This document shows positions 16,691 to 23,978 of a stretch of 53,530 bases of DNA, piece after piece. Numbering within the stretch: position 1 is the first letter of the stretch; the number at the start of each line of letters is the position of its first letter. The stretch is from an uncultured Lentisphaerota bacterium (GTDB lineage Bacteria > Verrucomicrobiota > Kiritimatiellia > CAIQIC01), in the NCBI GenBank assembly GCA_903912445.1, contig CAIWHP010000152.1, forward strand, positions 1 through 53,530, in the 5' to 3' direction. Position numbers and translations under genes: made by a program. The notes under the pieces were generated by a model that worked only from the letters and a program-made list of their open reading frames with translations, did not search any database and was not told where the DNA came from.

Positions 16691-16782
16691 CTCCGGTTGA
16701 ATCCAGAAGCCGCCGCTACCGTAGCCGCGTTCGTGAGAACGCGGCCGGCCGGCCGAGGATATTAAATTTGGACGAATGCGCT
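16680..16782. repeat. Dispersed hairpin repeat, family A, copy 7
   Basis: Left block GGTGCGGCGCTCCGGTTGAA (16682-16701), core GTAGCCGCGTTCGTGAG at 16721, right arm GACGAATGCG at 16771-16780. Similarity to copy 8 continues past the arm (GGGGGAGTTGCGC, GAAGGC) to about 16804. Confidence 0.8.
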
Positions 16783-16833
16783 TGGGGGGAGTTGCGCGGA
16801 AGGCATAGCCAGGTTCGAGCGCAAGTTCGGTCG

Positions 16834-16866
16834 GGGTGCGCCGGGTCGGAGGCCCGGCCTACGGCG
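16834..16866. repeat. Dispersed repeat, family D, copy 2
   Basis: GGGTGCGCCGGGTCGGAG then GCCCGGCCTACGGCG; differs from 8839-8871 at only a couple of positions. Confidence 0.65.
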
Positions 16867-16888
16867 AGTTTCGCGGCCGCGATAGAAC

Positions 16889-16916
16889 TTGACTCGCCTG
16901 TGCACTCGCGGAAAAT
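16889..16916 (+). promoter_or_regulatory. Candidate promoter of the secretin-like gene
   Basis: TTGACT (16889-16894), 16-nt spacer, GAAAAT (16911-16916), GCGCGC. Leader of about 50 nt before ATG 16973. Confidence 0.6.
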
Positions 16917-16972
16917 GCGCGCGCCGTTGCGGGCGAAAACGCATGGCCGCGTTGGGGCGAAAGGATTGAGGT

Positions 16973-17758
16973 ATGAAGAAGATATTCAAGTTGGCGCTGT
17001 GTTTGTGGGTGTGTGGAATGATCGTCGGCGCAACATCTGCGCAGAATGCGGGTGACAAGGAGAAGAAGCCCGCACAACCACCGAAGGTCGCGGAACAGGC
17101 CAAGCCTTGCACGCCGGAGGTGACGGCGACAGCGGCCAATCTGCAAATCGAGATCAGCTTGTCGGTCGTCAGCTTCGACAAGAAAGATTTGGAAGACGTG
17201 GCGCGGAAGTCGCCGGGCGCCAGCGTGCAGGCGGCGGATGTACTCGCGCTCTGGCGCGCGGGCAAAGGCCGGTTGGTGACGACCGTGACCGGCAGAACTG
17301 CCAACAGCGAACAGTTCACGATCAAGGACATCGTGGAACTGCGCTATCCGCAGGCCTATGAAGCCTATCCAATACCGGCGAGTCATGGAACGAACGGAGC
17401 CTCAACTGTCGCGGGACCAAGCAACATTCCTCTTATTCCAGCAGATTATCAGACTCGTGAGATTGGAATGATTTTCGTCTGTACTCCCTATTGGGACGGC
17501 GAGAGTAAGGTAATCCAACTGACGATGACACCAGAAAATTCGGCAAAAATAGACGCGGAGACCGCAACGTATAAGTTCGTTACGCCCAACCTCACCAACA
17601 CGCATTATTTTTCGCAGCCGACAGTTCAGAACAAAACCATCCAGATCAAAACCGCCTGTGCCGATGGCGAGACGGTGGTCTATAGCAGTGACATCCTGAA
17701 TCAGGGCTACAAGGAAATGTCCTATCTGCTGATCACGCCGCATCTGCTCCGACCGTAA
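16973..17758 (+). CDS. Secreted protein resembling a lone secretin C-terminal domain
   Basis: 261 residues with a signal peptide (MKKIFKLALCLWVCGMIVGATSAQ) and a short Lys/Pro-rich linker. The rest follows the order seen in type II/III secretion and pilus secretins: an EFTIKD(V/I)-RYP-like element (EQFTIKDIVELRYP), a segment GMIFVCTPYWDGESKVIQLTMTPE, and the last motif with ADGETVVYSSDIL ending in a VTP-like LLITPHLL. It is much shorter than a true secretin and has no N-domains, so it may be a paralogue that inserts into or caps another secretin, or an unrelated outer-membrane protein. Own promoter; no secretion genes adjacent. Confidence 0.5.
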   Translation: MKKIFKLALCLWVCGMIVGATSAQNAGDKEKKPAQPPKVAEQAKPCTPEVTATAANLQIEISLSVVSFDKKDLEDVARKSPGASVQAADVLALWRAGKGRLVTTVTGRTANSEQFTIKDIVELRYPQAYEAYPIPASHGTNGASTVAGPSNIPLIPADYQTREIGMIFVCTPYWDGESKVIQLTMTPENSAKIDAETATYKFVTPNLTNTHYFSQPTVQNKTIQIKTACADGETVVYSSDILNQGYKEMSYLLITPHLLRP

Positions 17759-17783
17759 GCAGGAGCCCGGCCCGTCTCCTCCT

Positions 17784-17866
17784 GTAGCCGCGTTCGTGAG
17801 AACGCGGCTGGCCGACCGTGATATTTAATTTTGACGAATGCGACGGGGGGCAGTTGCGCAGAAGGC
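17784..17866. repeat. Dispersed hairpin repeat, family A, copy 8
   Basis: Core GTAGCCGCGTTCGTGAG at 17784, right arm GACGAATGCG at 17833-17842, then GGGGGCAGTTGCGC and GAAGGC as in copy 7. Lies between convergent genes. Confidence 0.8.
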
Positions 17867-17890
17867 GACAGTCTGGAAGGTTCTCAGCAT

Positions 17891-18457
17891 TCAGGAAAGT
17901 GCTTGTTCCGTGGCGAGGCGCAGTTCGCGGAACAGATCCGCCAGGTCCTGCAGCCCAAAATGCGCGTTCAATCCGCTGGGGTTGGGCAGCACCCAGACCA
18001 CGCTCTGCGCGATGGGTTCGGGCTGGCGGCCCAGGACCGCATCCGGTTTTCCGAAGGCGCTCCGGTAAGCTCCGATGCCCAACACGGCCAGGAAGCCCGG
18101 TCGGTATACTGCAGTTTTTTCCAGCAGACGCCGGCCGCCCGCAGACAGTTCGGTCGCAGTCAGCTCGGCTGCACCCGCGGTGGCCCGCGCCACCACATTG
18201 GTGATGCCATATCCATGCCGCAGCAGTTCACGCTCTTCGTAAGGGCTCAACAGGCGCGGCGTGAAGCCTGCCAGTTGCAGGGTGGGCCAGAAGCGGTTGC
18301 CCGGCCGGCCAAAGTGGTGGCCAATAGCCGCGGTATATAAACTTGGATTGATCCCGCAGAAGAGCAGCTTGAGCCGCGGAGCGATCACATCCGCAACGGT
18401 CTTCCCGGCCGCCGCCTGCAGTTCGGCCCGCGTCGGGCGCTGGCGCGTCTCGGTCAT
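17891..18457 (-). CDS. mug: G:T/U mismatch-specific DNA glycosylase (MUG/TDG family)
   Basis: 188 residues. Motif 1 is FCGINPSLYTAAIGHHFGRP with GNRFW following, motif 2 is LPNPSGLNAHF; both are diagnostic of family-2 uracil/thymine DNA glycosylases. The Asn of GINP activates water and the NPSG loop inserts into the helix. It removes U or T mispaired with G (and ethenocytosine in E. coli). The usual GINPG is GINPS here. ATG 18457 with GGAGG ten nt upstream is chosen; the in-frame extension to 18604 runs antisense through a pseudogene remnant and its promoter and is not mug sequence. mug now stands directly behind that captured leader, one base after its stop codon. Confidence 0.9.
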   Translation of the reverse strand: MTETRQRPTRAELQAAAGKTVADVIAPRLKLLFCGINPSLYTAAIGHHFGRPGNRFWPTLQLAGFTPRLLSPYEERELLRHGYGITNVVARATAGAAELTATELSAGGRRLLEKTAVYRPGFLAVLGIGAYRSAFGKPDAVLGRQPEPIAQSVVWVLPNPSGLNAHFGLQDLADLFRELRLATEQALS

Positions 18458-18458
18458 G

Positions 18459-18563
18459 TCAGGCTGCCCTCCGGGTAGGCCGGTTCTCGCCATACACATC
18501 CTTTTTGGCCTTGGCAGCGGCGTGGCATGAACGGCCGGTGCGAGGCTGCATCGATTTGCACAT
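18459..18563 (-). pseudogene. Internally deleted remnant of a Gfo/Idh/MocA oxidoreductase gene upstream of mug
   Basis: A 34-codon frame. Its start (MCKSMQPRTGRS) matches the start of the intact gene at 10407 (MNKSLQISRRS) codon by codon at DNA level. It then jumps to AAAKAKKDVYGEN, matching residues ~130-143 of the same protein. Over 100 codons in between are missing, and the frame stops at 18459, one base before the mug ATG. The upstream 40 bp also match the intact gene's promoter. Confidence 0.75.
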
Positions 18564-18570
18564 GCGTGAT

Positions 18571-18598
18571 GCTCTAGCAGGGCGGGTGGGCTTTTCAA
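18571..18598 (-). promoter_or_regulatory. Captured promoter upstream of the oxidoreductase remnant and mug
   Basis: Minus strand: TTGAAA (18598-18593), 16-nt spacer, TAGAGC (18576-18571), 7 nt before the remnant ATG at 18563. It aligns with the promoter at 10414-10441, including the stretch CGCTTGAAAAGC. Confidence 0.55.
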
Positions 18599-18692
18599 GC
18601 GCAAAGGCGCCGCGCGCGGCGCGCGCCACAGAGGACAGAGGTCAGCGGTCAGATTGAGAAGATTGCGCGATTGAAAACGAAGCCGCGCTGCC

Positions 18693-18754
18693 GTAGCCGC
18701 GCTCGTGAGAACGCGCCTGGCCGTGGATATTTAATTTTGACGAATTGCGGAGCA
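18693..18754. repeat. Dispersed hairpin repeat, family A, copy 9
   Basis: Core GTAGCCGCGCTCGTGAG, then an AT-rich loop ATATTTAATTTT as in copy 8, then GACGAATTGCGG. Sits 9 nt before the FAD oxidoreductase promoter. Confidence 0.75.
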
Positions 18755-18762
18755 AGTTGTCC

Positions 18763-18790
18763 TTGACTCTCCGCTGGCTGCGCTGACAAT
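18763..18790 (+). promoter_or_regulatory. Candidate promoter of the FAD oxidoreductase gene
   Basis: TTGACT (18763-18768), 16-nt spacer, GACAAT (18785-18790), CCGCGC. Leader of about 30 nt with AGAGGGAG before ATG 18830. The region from here through the signal peptide is duplicated at 23925-24000. Confidence 0.6.
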
Positions 18791-18829
18791 CCGCGCGTGA
18801 TTTCACCACGACCAAAAGAGGGAGCGCTA

Positions 18830-20746
18830 ATGAAGAAGCTGCTGTTGGGTTTGCTCGTGCTGGTGCCATGGTCTGGTTTGGCGCAGACCGGACAGGTGTC
18901 GGTTGCGGCGGACGTGTGTGTGTATGCGGCCACGCCGTCGGGGATTCTCGCAGCCGTGGCCGTCAAACGGGCGGGGCACTCCGTGGTCGTGGTCGAGCCC
19001 AGCCGCTGGGTGGGTGGCGTGCTGGGCGCGGGCCTGAAGCCGATGCAGGACTGCCCCAACTACAACGCCACCGGCGGGCTGACCAAGGAGCTGCTGCGCA
19101 CCTTGGGCCATCCCCAATGGTCGGGCGGCGAAGTGGGCGATGGGAAACCCGCCCTGTCCAAAATGAATCCCAAGGACGTGCGCGACGACTTTGCCGCTCT
19201 GTTGAAAAAGTGGGACGTGCGCGTCATCCACGAGCACCGCATTTCACGTTGCGAGAAGAGCGGCGCGACAATCTCGACGGCGGTTTTCGATCTCGCTCCG
19301 TTCGATGCGCTGGGCTGCCCGGTGGCCGAGCCCGCCGTACGCGGTGATCTGCGGGTCACGGCACGGATATTCATCGATGCCAGCTACGAAGGCGACCTGA
19401 TGGCCAAGGCCGGCGTATCCTACCGCGTCGGCCGTGAAGCCGCCGCCGAATACGGCGAAGAGCACGCCGGCGTGCAGCCGCCGATGGAAGAGGCGCCGAT
19501 CGACCCGTTCGTGGTGCCCGGTCATCCGGAGAGCGGCCTGCTCAAGTGGGTCGAGAAGGATGACGGGAAACCGGTGGGTGCGGCGGACGCCCACACCCAA
19601 GCCTACAATTACCGCTACTACACCACATCCGATCCGACGAATCGCCTGCCGCTCACCCCGCCGGACGGCTATGACCCCAAGGACTTCGAACTGGTCGGCC
19701 GGTATGTGGCCTGTTTGACGCAAGCGACGAAGGATCCGGTCGAACTCCACAAGCGGCTGGAGGGAATTTTCCCCGGCTGGAAAAACTCGGGCGAATGGAA
19801 CTACCAGCGCAGCTCTTTGTTCTCCATGTCCCCGGTCGGCATCAGCCACCTGTACGCGGATGGCGATGCCGCCGCGCAGGCCCGCGTCTGGAAGCAGCAC
19901 CAGGACTATCTGCGCGGGCTGCACGCCTTCATGAGTAGCGATGCGCGCGTGCCGGAGTCCTACCGCAAGGAGATGGCCGCGCTGGGGCTCGACCGCCGTC
20001 CGCATCCGGAGACGCAGGGCTGGCCGCATCAGCTCTATGTGCGCGTGACGCGCCGCATGACCGGCCGCTATACGGTCACCGCGCACGACGTGCACAACCG
20101 GACGCAGGTCGATGATCCCGTCTGCCTCGCGCAGTACGGCATCGACACCTATCCCGCGCGTCGCATCTGGTTCGAGCGCGACGGCAAGGTCTGGGTCGGC
20201 CTCGAGGGCAAGATGTTCCTCGGCGGGTCGCGCGGTCCGACGAATATTCCGTATCCGATTCCCTATCGCGCCCTCACGCCGAAGCCGGGGGAGTGCGACA
20301 ACCTCCTGGTGCCGATCTGCTTCTCGGCTTCGCATCTGGGCTACGCCTCGGCCCGCATGGAGCCGGTGTTCATGATCTGCGGCGAGTCGGCCGGCATCGC
20401 CGCCGGCCGCGCGCTGGCGGAGAAGACCACGGTGCAGGGGATCGACCAGGCCGGCTATCGCGAGGCGCTGGAGAAGGCGGGGCAGAAGCTGGTGTGGAAT
20501 CCGGCGCAGGATGTTGGGCCAGTGGTGGAAGCCGGCTACTCGATGAAGCATCTCCTCAAAGAGTGCGACAGCGACGGCGACAAACTCGTCTCGCAGGCCG
20601 AATGGGAAGCGGCGAAGAAAAGCTGGGCGTGGCTCTTCCCGATCATCGACACCGATCACGACGGCCGCATCACCGAGGCGGAATACAAGGCGTTTCAGAA
20701 TTACAAAACGAAACACCCGGACTGGCAGAAGCAGCGCCCGAACTAG
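18830..20746 (+). CDS. Secreted FAD-dependent oxidoreductase with C-terminal EF-hand pair
   Basis: 638 residues with a signal peptide (MKKLLLGLLVLVPWSGLAQ). The main body is a PF12831-type FAD-dependent oxidoreductase: ADVCVYAATPSGILAAVAVK, then VVVVEPSRWVGG, IFIDASYEGDLMAKAGVSYR, and near the end LLVPICFSASHLGYASARMEP with the GESAGIAAG motif. The last 60 residues carry two canonical 12-residue EF-hand loops, at 580-591 (DSDGDKLVSQAE) and 607-618 (DTDHDGRITEAE), with Asp at positions 1/3/5 and Glu at 12. It is therefore predicted to be exported, flavin-containing and Ca-binding. Alternative start (GTG 18797) falls at the predicted transcription start; AGAGGGAG supports 18830. Substrate unknown, presumably a glycan-derived compound. 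Confidence 0.85.
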   Translation: MKKLLLGLLVLVPWSGLAQTGQVSVAADVCVYAATPSGILAAVAVKRAGHSVVVVEPSRWVGGVLGAGLKPMQDCPNYNATGGLTKELLRTLGHPQWSGGEVGDGKPALSKMNPKDVRDDFAALLKKWDVRVIHEHRISRCEKSGATISTAVFDLAPFDALGCPVAEPAVRGDLRVTARIFIDASYEGDLMAKAGVSYRVGREAAAEYGEEHAGVQPPMEEAPIDPFVVPGHPESGLLKWVEKDDGKPVGAADAHTQAYNYRYYTTSDPTNRLPLTPPDGYDPKDFELVGRYVACLTQATKDPVELHKRLEGIFPGWKNSGEWNYQRSSLFSMSPVGISHLYADGDAAAQARVWKQHQDYLRGLHAFMSSDARVPESYRKEMAALGLDRRPHPETQGWPHQLYVRVTRRMTGRYTVTAHDVHNRTQVDDPVCLAQYGIDTYPARRIWFERDGKVWVGLEGKMFLGGSRGPTNIPYPIPYRALTPKPGECDNLLVPICFSASHLGYASARMEPVFMICGESAGIAAGRALAEKTTVQGIDQAGYREALEKAGQKLVWNPAQDVGPVVEAGYSMKHLLKECDSDGDKLVSQAEWEAAKKSWAWLFPIIDTDHDGRITEAEYKAFQNYKTKHPDWQKQRPN

Positions 20747-20806
20747 CGTGCGTTCTTGTATGGGCATGTTGCATAGGGTCAGCACAATTTTTTCATGGGG
20801 GAAACT

Positions 20807-22681
20807 ATGATGATGACACGATGGATGGGCCTTCTGGTTTGGGGGCTGACAGTCGGAACGGGCTGGGCAGAACGCACGGCGCCGGCCACGTTTTATGTGG
20901 ACAGCGACAAGGGGCGTGATGCCGCCAGCGGCACGCAAGAGAGCGCGGCTTGGCAGAGCTTGGAACGGGTCAACGCCGCAGAACTGATCCCCGGCGACGC
21001 GGTGCTCTTCAAGCGCGGCGGACTGTGGCGCGGTCAGTTATTCCCGCAAAGCGGCTCCAATGGCACGCGCATCGTCTACGGCGCGTATGGCGCAGGCGAG
21101 AAGCCCGTTCTGCAGGGCTCGGTGGCGCGCAGCCGTCCCGAGGAATGGAGCGAGATCAAGCCCGGCCTCTGGGCCACCCAGGCGTTTGAGCCCAAGGTCT
21201 TGGACCAACTCATGGACCTGACGGATGCGCGCTGGTCACCTTCTTTCCAGGAGCAAGCCAAAGGCACGCTCACAAGGGTCCAAGAGGATGGGCACGCCTT
21301 CACACGCATCACCTGTAAAACGGCCGCGGACAAGCGCAACCTGATCCAGATCTGGGGCCCCCAAGTCAAAAAACTCGAGCCGTGTCTCCTGCTGCGGCTG
21401 CGCGTGCGTTCGACACTGCCGTTCAAAATGGACACGGTCGAGGCCATGTTGAACCGTCTGCCCTACACCTGCGCCCTGCGCGGGACGGCCGGCAAGAAAG
21501 AGATCGGCCCTGCGTGGCAGACCGTTGACGTGTTGCTGCTCGAACAGCAGAAGATGGAGGCTGCCTACCTGCATTTTAATCTCGGCGGAATGATCCCTGC
21601 CGGTGCGGTGTTCGACTTCGAGCCGCTGGGCCTCTGGCGTGCGAGCATCGACCATTGCACACCCCTCACCCGCGACGTCGGCATTTTGATTCTCAACCAC
21701 GGCGAGAAGTGGGGCGTCAAAAAATGGACGCTGGAAGATCTCAAGGCTCCGCTCGACTACTGGTATGACAAGGAGGGCAAGCGTGTCTTCGTCGCCTGCG
21801 ATGCCAACCCTGCGAAGAAATTCAAAAGCGTCGAGCTGGCGCTGACCCAGCACATCGTCATGGAGGGCGGCAAACACGACGTCACCTATGACGGTCTCGC
21901 GGTCCGCTACGGCGCCGCTCACGGCTTCGGCGGCGGCAGCACCCAGCGCATTACCATCCGCAACTGCGACGTGTACTGGATCGGCGGCGGTCTGCAGCAC
22001 TGGCAAAAAACAAAGGACGGGAAAAAGGAATACCCCGTCCGGTTCGGCAACGGCATTGAATTCTGGGGCAACGCCGCCGACAACCTGGTGGAGCGCAACC
22101 GGCTGTGGGAGATCTACGATGCCGCCCTCACCAATCAGGGCCGGGACGACGAGGAGGTCAACATCACGTACCGCGACAACGTGATCTGGAATGCCGAATA
22201 CAGCTTCGAGTATTGGAACGCCCGGAAGACGGCGCACATCCTGTTCGAACACAACACCTGTGTGGACGCGGGCACTTGCTGGTCTCACAACCAGCGGCCC
22301 AATCCCAACGGCGCGCATCTGATGTTCTATCGGAATCCCGCGGCCACCACGAACTTTGTGATCCGCAACAACATCTTCGTCAGCTCCACCGAGGTCTGCA
22401 CGCGCATGGAGAACGACTGGCGGGCGGGCCTGACGCTGAACAACAACCTCTATTACCAGGCCGAGAAGCCGATCTTCCGCTGGCTCAGCAAGACTTTCTT
22501 TGCCGCCACCGAGTTCGCGCGCTACCAAGCGGAGCTAGGCATGGACAAGGGGTCGCTCTTTTTCGCACCGCAGTTCGTCGATCCCGCCGCGCGGGATTAC
22601 CGCCTGAAGCCCGGCTCTCCCGGCACGACGCTGGCCACCGACGGCGGCCCGGTCGGCGCCAGGCTGGACGCGCACCCATGA
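20807..22681 (+). CDS. Secreted right-handed parallel beta-helix protein (pectate-lyase-like fold)
   Basis: About 624 residues from ATG 20807 (GGGGGA upstream; ATG 20795, 20810 and 20813 are also in frame). A signal peptide (TRWMGLLVWGLTVGTGWA) is followed by FYVDSDKGRDAASGTQESAAWQSL, the usual opening of exported beta-helix enzymes. A beta-sandwich insertion, possibly carbohydrate binding, spans ~110-290. Helix coils then resume with ITIRNCDVYWIGGG, NLVERNRLWEIYDAAL, VNITYRDNVIWNAEYSFEYW, ILFEHNTCVDAG and FVIRNNIF. The Asn-rich turns are typical of the fold. It probably cleaves or binds an acidic polysaccharide; no specific family could be assigned by eye. Lies between FAD oxidoreductase and DUF1080-like genes on the same strand. 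Confidence 0.75.
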   Translation: MMMTRWMGLLVWGLTVGTGWAERTAPATFYVDSDKGRDAASGTQESAAWQSLERVNAAELIPGDAVLFKRGGLWRGQLFPQSGSNGTRIVYGAYGAGEKPVLQGSVARSRPEEWSEIKPGLWATQAFEPKVLDQLMDLTDARWSPSFQEQAKGTLTRVQEDGHAFTRITCKTAADKRNLIQIWGPQVKKLEPCLLLRLRVRSTLPFKMDTVEAMLNRLPYTCALRGTAGKKEIGPAWQTVDVLLLEQQKMEAAYLHFNLGGMIPAGAVFDFEPLGLWRASIDHCTPLTRDVGILILNHGEKWGVKKWTLEDLKAPLDYWYDKEGKRVFVACDANPAKKFKSVELALTQHIVMEGGKHDVTYDGLAVRYGAAHGFGGGSTQRITIRNCDVYWIGGGLQHWQKTKDGKKEYPVRFGNGIEFWGNAADNLVERNRLWEIYDAALTNQGRDDEEVNITYRDNVIWNAEYSFEYWNARKTAHILFEHNTCVDAGTCWSHNQRPNPNGAHLMFYRNPAATTNFVIRNNIFVSSTEVCTRMENDWRAGLTLNNNLYYQAEKPIFRWLSKTFFAATEFARYQAELGMDKGSLFFAPQFVDPAARDYRLKPGSPGTTLATDGGPVGARLDAHP

Positions 22682-22777
22682 AACGGCCGGGCCTGAGCTG
22701 CGGCGTGTTTGGTTCTGTGGGCAGTTTGCTCCGCGCATCTTGGAGCCGTGGTCTTGAAAAATGAACCTGCAAACGGC

Positions 22778-22805
22778 TTGACTTGGCGGCGCGGCGCGTG
22801 AGAAT
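22778..22805 (+). promoter_or_regulatory. Candidate leaderless promoter of the DUF1080-like gene
   Basis: TTGACT (22778-22783), 16-nt spacer, GAGAAT (22800-22805), GCGCGC, then ATG 22812 directly: 6 nt between -10 and start codon and no room for a Shine-Dalgarno. Confidence 0.6.
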
Positions 22806-22811
22806 GCGCGC

Positions 22812-23906
22812 ATGAAATTACAAAGACAGGCCGCGTCCGCAAAGCTGTGCGCCACCGGTGGGAGTGCCTTGGCGCGTTCTGCTCTGATCTTGGGTGCATG
22901 GCTGGTCGGGCTGGCGACGGCCTTGGCGGGCGATGTGCAGCCGCTCATGGTGCAACGGGGCGCGTGCTGGCTGGACGAGTCGTTCGCCGGCGGTCTCGAC
23001 ACCAACACGTGGAAAGTGGCCATTGGCGCATGGAAAATTGAGAGCGGCGCGCTCGTTGGCACCGAACGTCCCGAAGATCACCATTCCGCAGTGATCAAAA
23101 CGCCGTTCACCAATATCACGGCGGTGGTGCAGTTCTCCTTCATGCTCAAGGGCGCCGCCCGTCTGCACTTCGGCCTCAACGACGCCGGTGGCCACAACAG
23201 TTCCATCCAGATACGCCCCGACGCGGTGGTCATGAACAAGAATGCCGACCGCAAGAATCCCCGCACCTACGCGCCCATCCTCGACGAAACCGGCGCCGCG
23301 CTTGCACCGGACGTCTGGCACACGATGATTGTGGAACTCAACGGCGCGGACATGCTGGCCCGCGTGGATGACAAGCTCTTTGTGTGCGGCGCGCATCCCG
23401 GCATCAACAAGGTGAAAACAGATCTGGCTCTCGCGGTGAGTGGGGCCGCGTTGTTCCGTAACGTGAAGCTGTGGCATGCCACACCCAGTCCGGACTGGCC
23501 GGCGGAGAAGAGTAAACTCCTCGCGCGCCTGTCCGCGCGGCCCGTCCTTGACCGCTCGGGTAATCTGCAAGAAGCGTATATGGCTGTCGAGGTGAAGGCC
23601 CGCGACCGGCTCATGAAGTCAGACGAAAAGTTTGTCGCGCTCGTGGACGTGCGCGCCTGCGCCATGGAAGCCCTCGCGAAAGCGTTCCCGGTCGTCAATC
23701 GCAAAGGCGAGAAGGCGGATGCGGAAAAGAAGCGGCTCGCCCAAGAAGATGCGAAATACAAACAACTCCAGAAGACCGTGCAGACGGCGCAAAAGAACGA
23801 ACGCGATTATCTGCTCGCCCAGTCGCCGGCGGCCACGACAGCTTGGGCCGCCTTGATGGCTGCGAATCAGGCCAAAGCCAAAGCTGCCGCGGCTGCGAAA
23901 AAATAA
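22812..23906 (+). CDS. Secreted DUF1080-like concanavalin-fold protein
   Basis: 364 residues with an N-terminal signal sequence (hydrophobic SALILGAWLVGLATALAG). Residues ~50-225 match the 3-keto-disaccharide hydrolase/DUF1080 type beta-sandwich in layout: LDESFAGGLDTNTWKVAIGA, WKIESGALVG, and a VWHTMIVELNG stretch. The C-terminal ~130 residues are Lys/Ala/Glu-rich, helical and end in a poly-Ala/Lys tail (AKAKAAAAAKK). Family members are exported, sugar-binding or sugar-degrading proteins, abundant in Planctomycetes/Verrucomicrobia. The catalytic residues were not verified. Its promoter predicts an mRNA starting at the ATG. Confidence 0.65.
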   Translation: MKLQRQAASAKLCATGGSALARSALILGAWLVGLATALAGDVQPLMVQRGACWLDESFAGGLDTNTWKVAIGAWKIESGALVGTERPEDHHSAVIKTPFTNITAVVQFSFMLKGAARLHFGLNDAGGHNSSIQIRPDAVVMNKNADRKNPRTYAPILDETGAALAPDVWHTMIVELNGADMLARVDDKLFVCGAHPGINKVKTDLALAVSGAALFRNVKLWHATPSPDWPAEKSKLLARLSARPVLDRSGNLQEAYMAVEVKARDRLMKSDEKFVALVDVRACAMEALAKAFPVVNRKGEKADAEKKRLAQEDAKYKQLQKTVQTAQKNERDYLLAQSPAATTAWAALMAANQAKAKAAAAAKK

Positions 23907-23915
23907 CCGTGATCC

Positions 23916-23939
23916 TTGGCACCCGGTGGCGCTGACCCT
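23916..23939 (+). promoter_or_regulatory. Degenerate promoter copy upstream of the esterase gene
   Basis: Aligned with 18763-18790, it reads TTGGCA, only 12 nt of spacer, GACCCT, then CCGCGC: a copy that seems to have lost about 4 bp and the -10 consensus. The esterase may depend on upstream transcription. Confidence 0.35.
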
Positions 23940-23978
23940 CCGCGCGTGCTTTCACTGCAAGCAAAAGAGGGAATGTTC

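Larger units (their letters stand above)
16467..16972. other. 506-bp intergenic region: promoters, operator candidate, transposase remnant, repeats
   Basis: Contains the divergent promoters of the ATPase and secretin-like genes, a 9-bp dyad, a decayed transposase tail (16622-16690), family A copy 7 and family D copy 2. No intact gene. Confidence 0.65.

Noticed and set aside
18458-18604. 49-residue N-terminal extension of mug
   Set aside because: This DNA matches the leader and first codons of the Gfo/Idh/MocA gene in another frame and is a pseudogene relic.
20747-20806. Promoter of the beta-helix gene
   Set aside because: TTGTAT and TTGCAT occur but without a convincing -10 at 16-18 nt; it may be read through from the FAD oxidoreductase gene.
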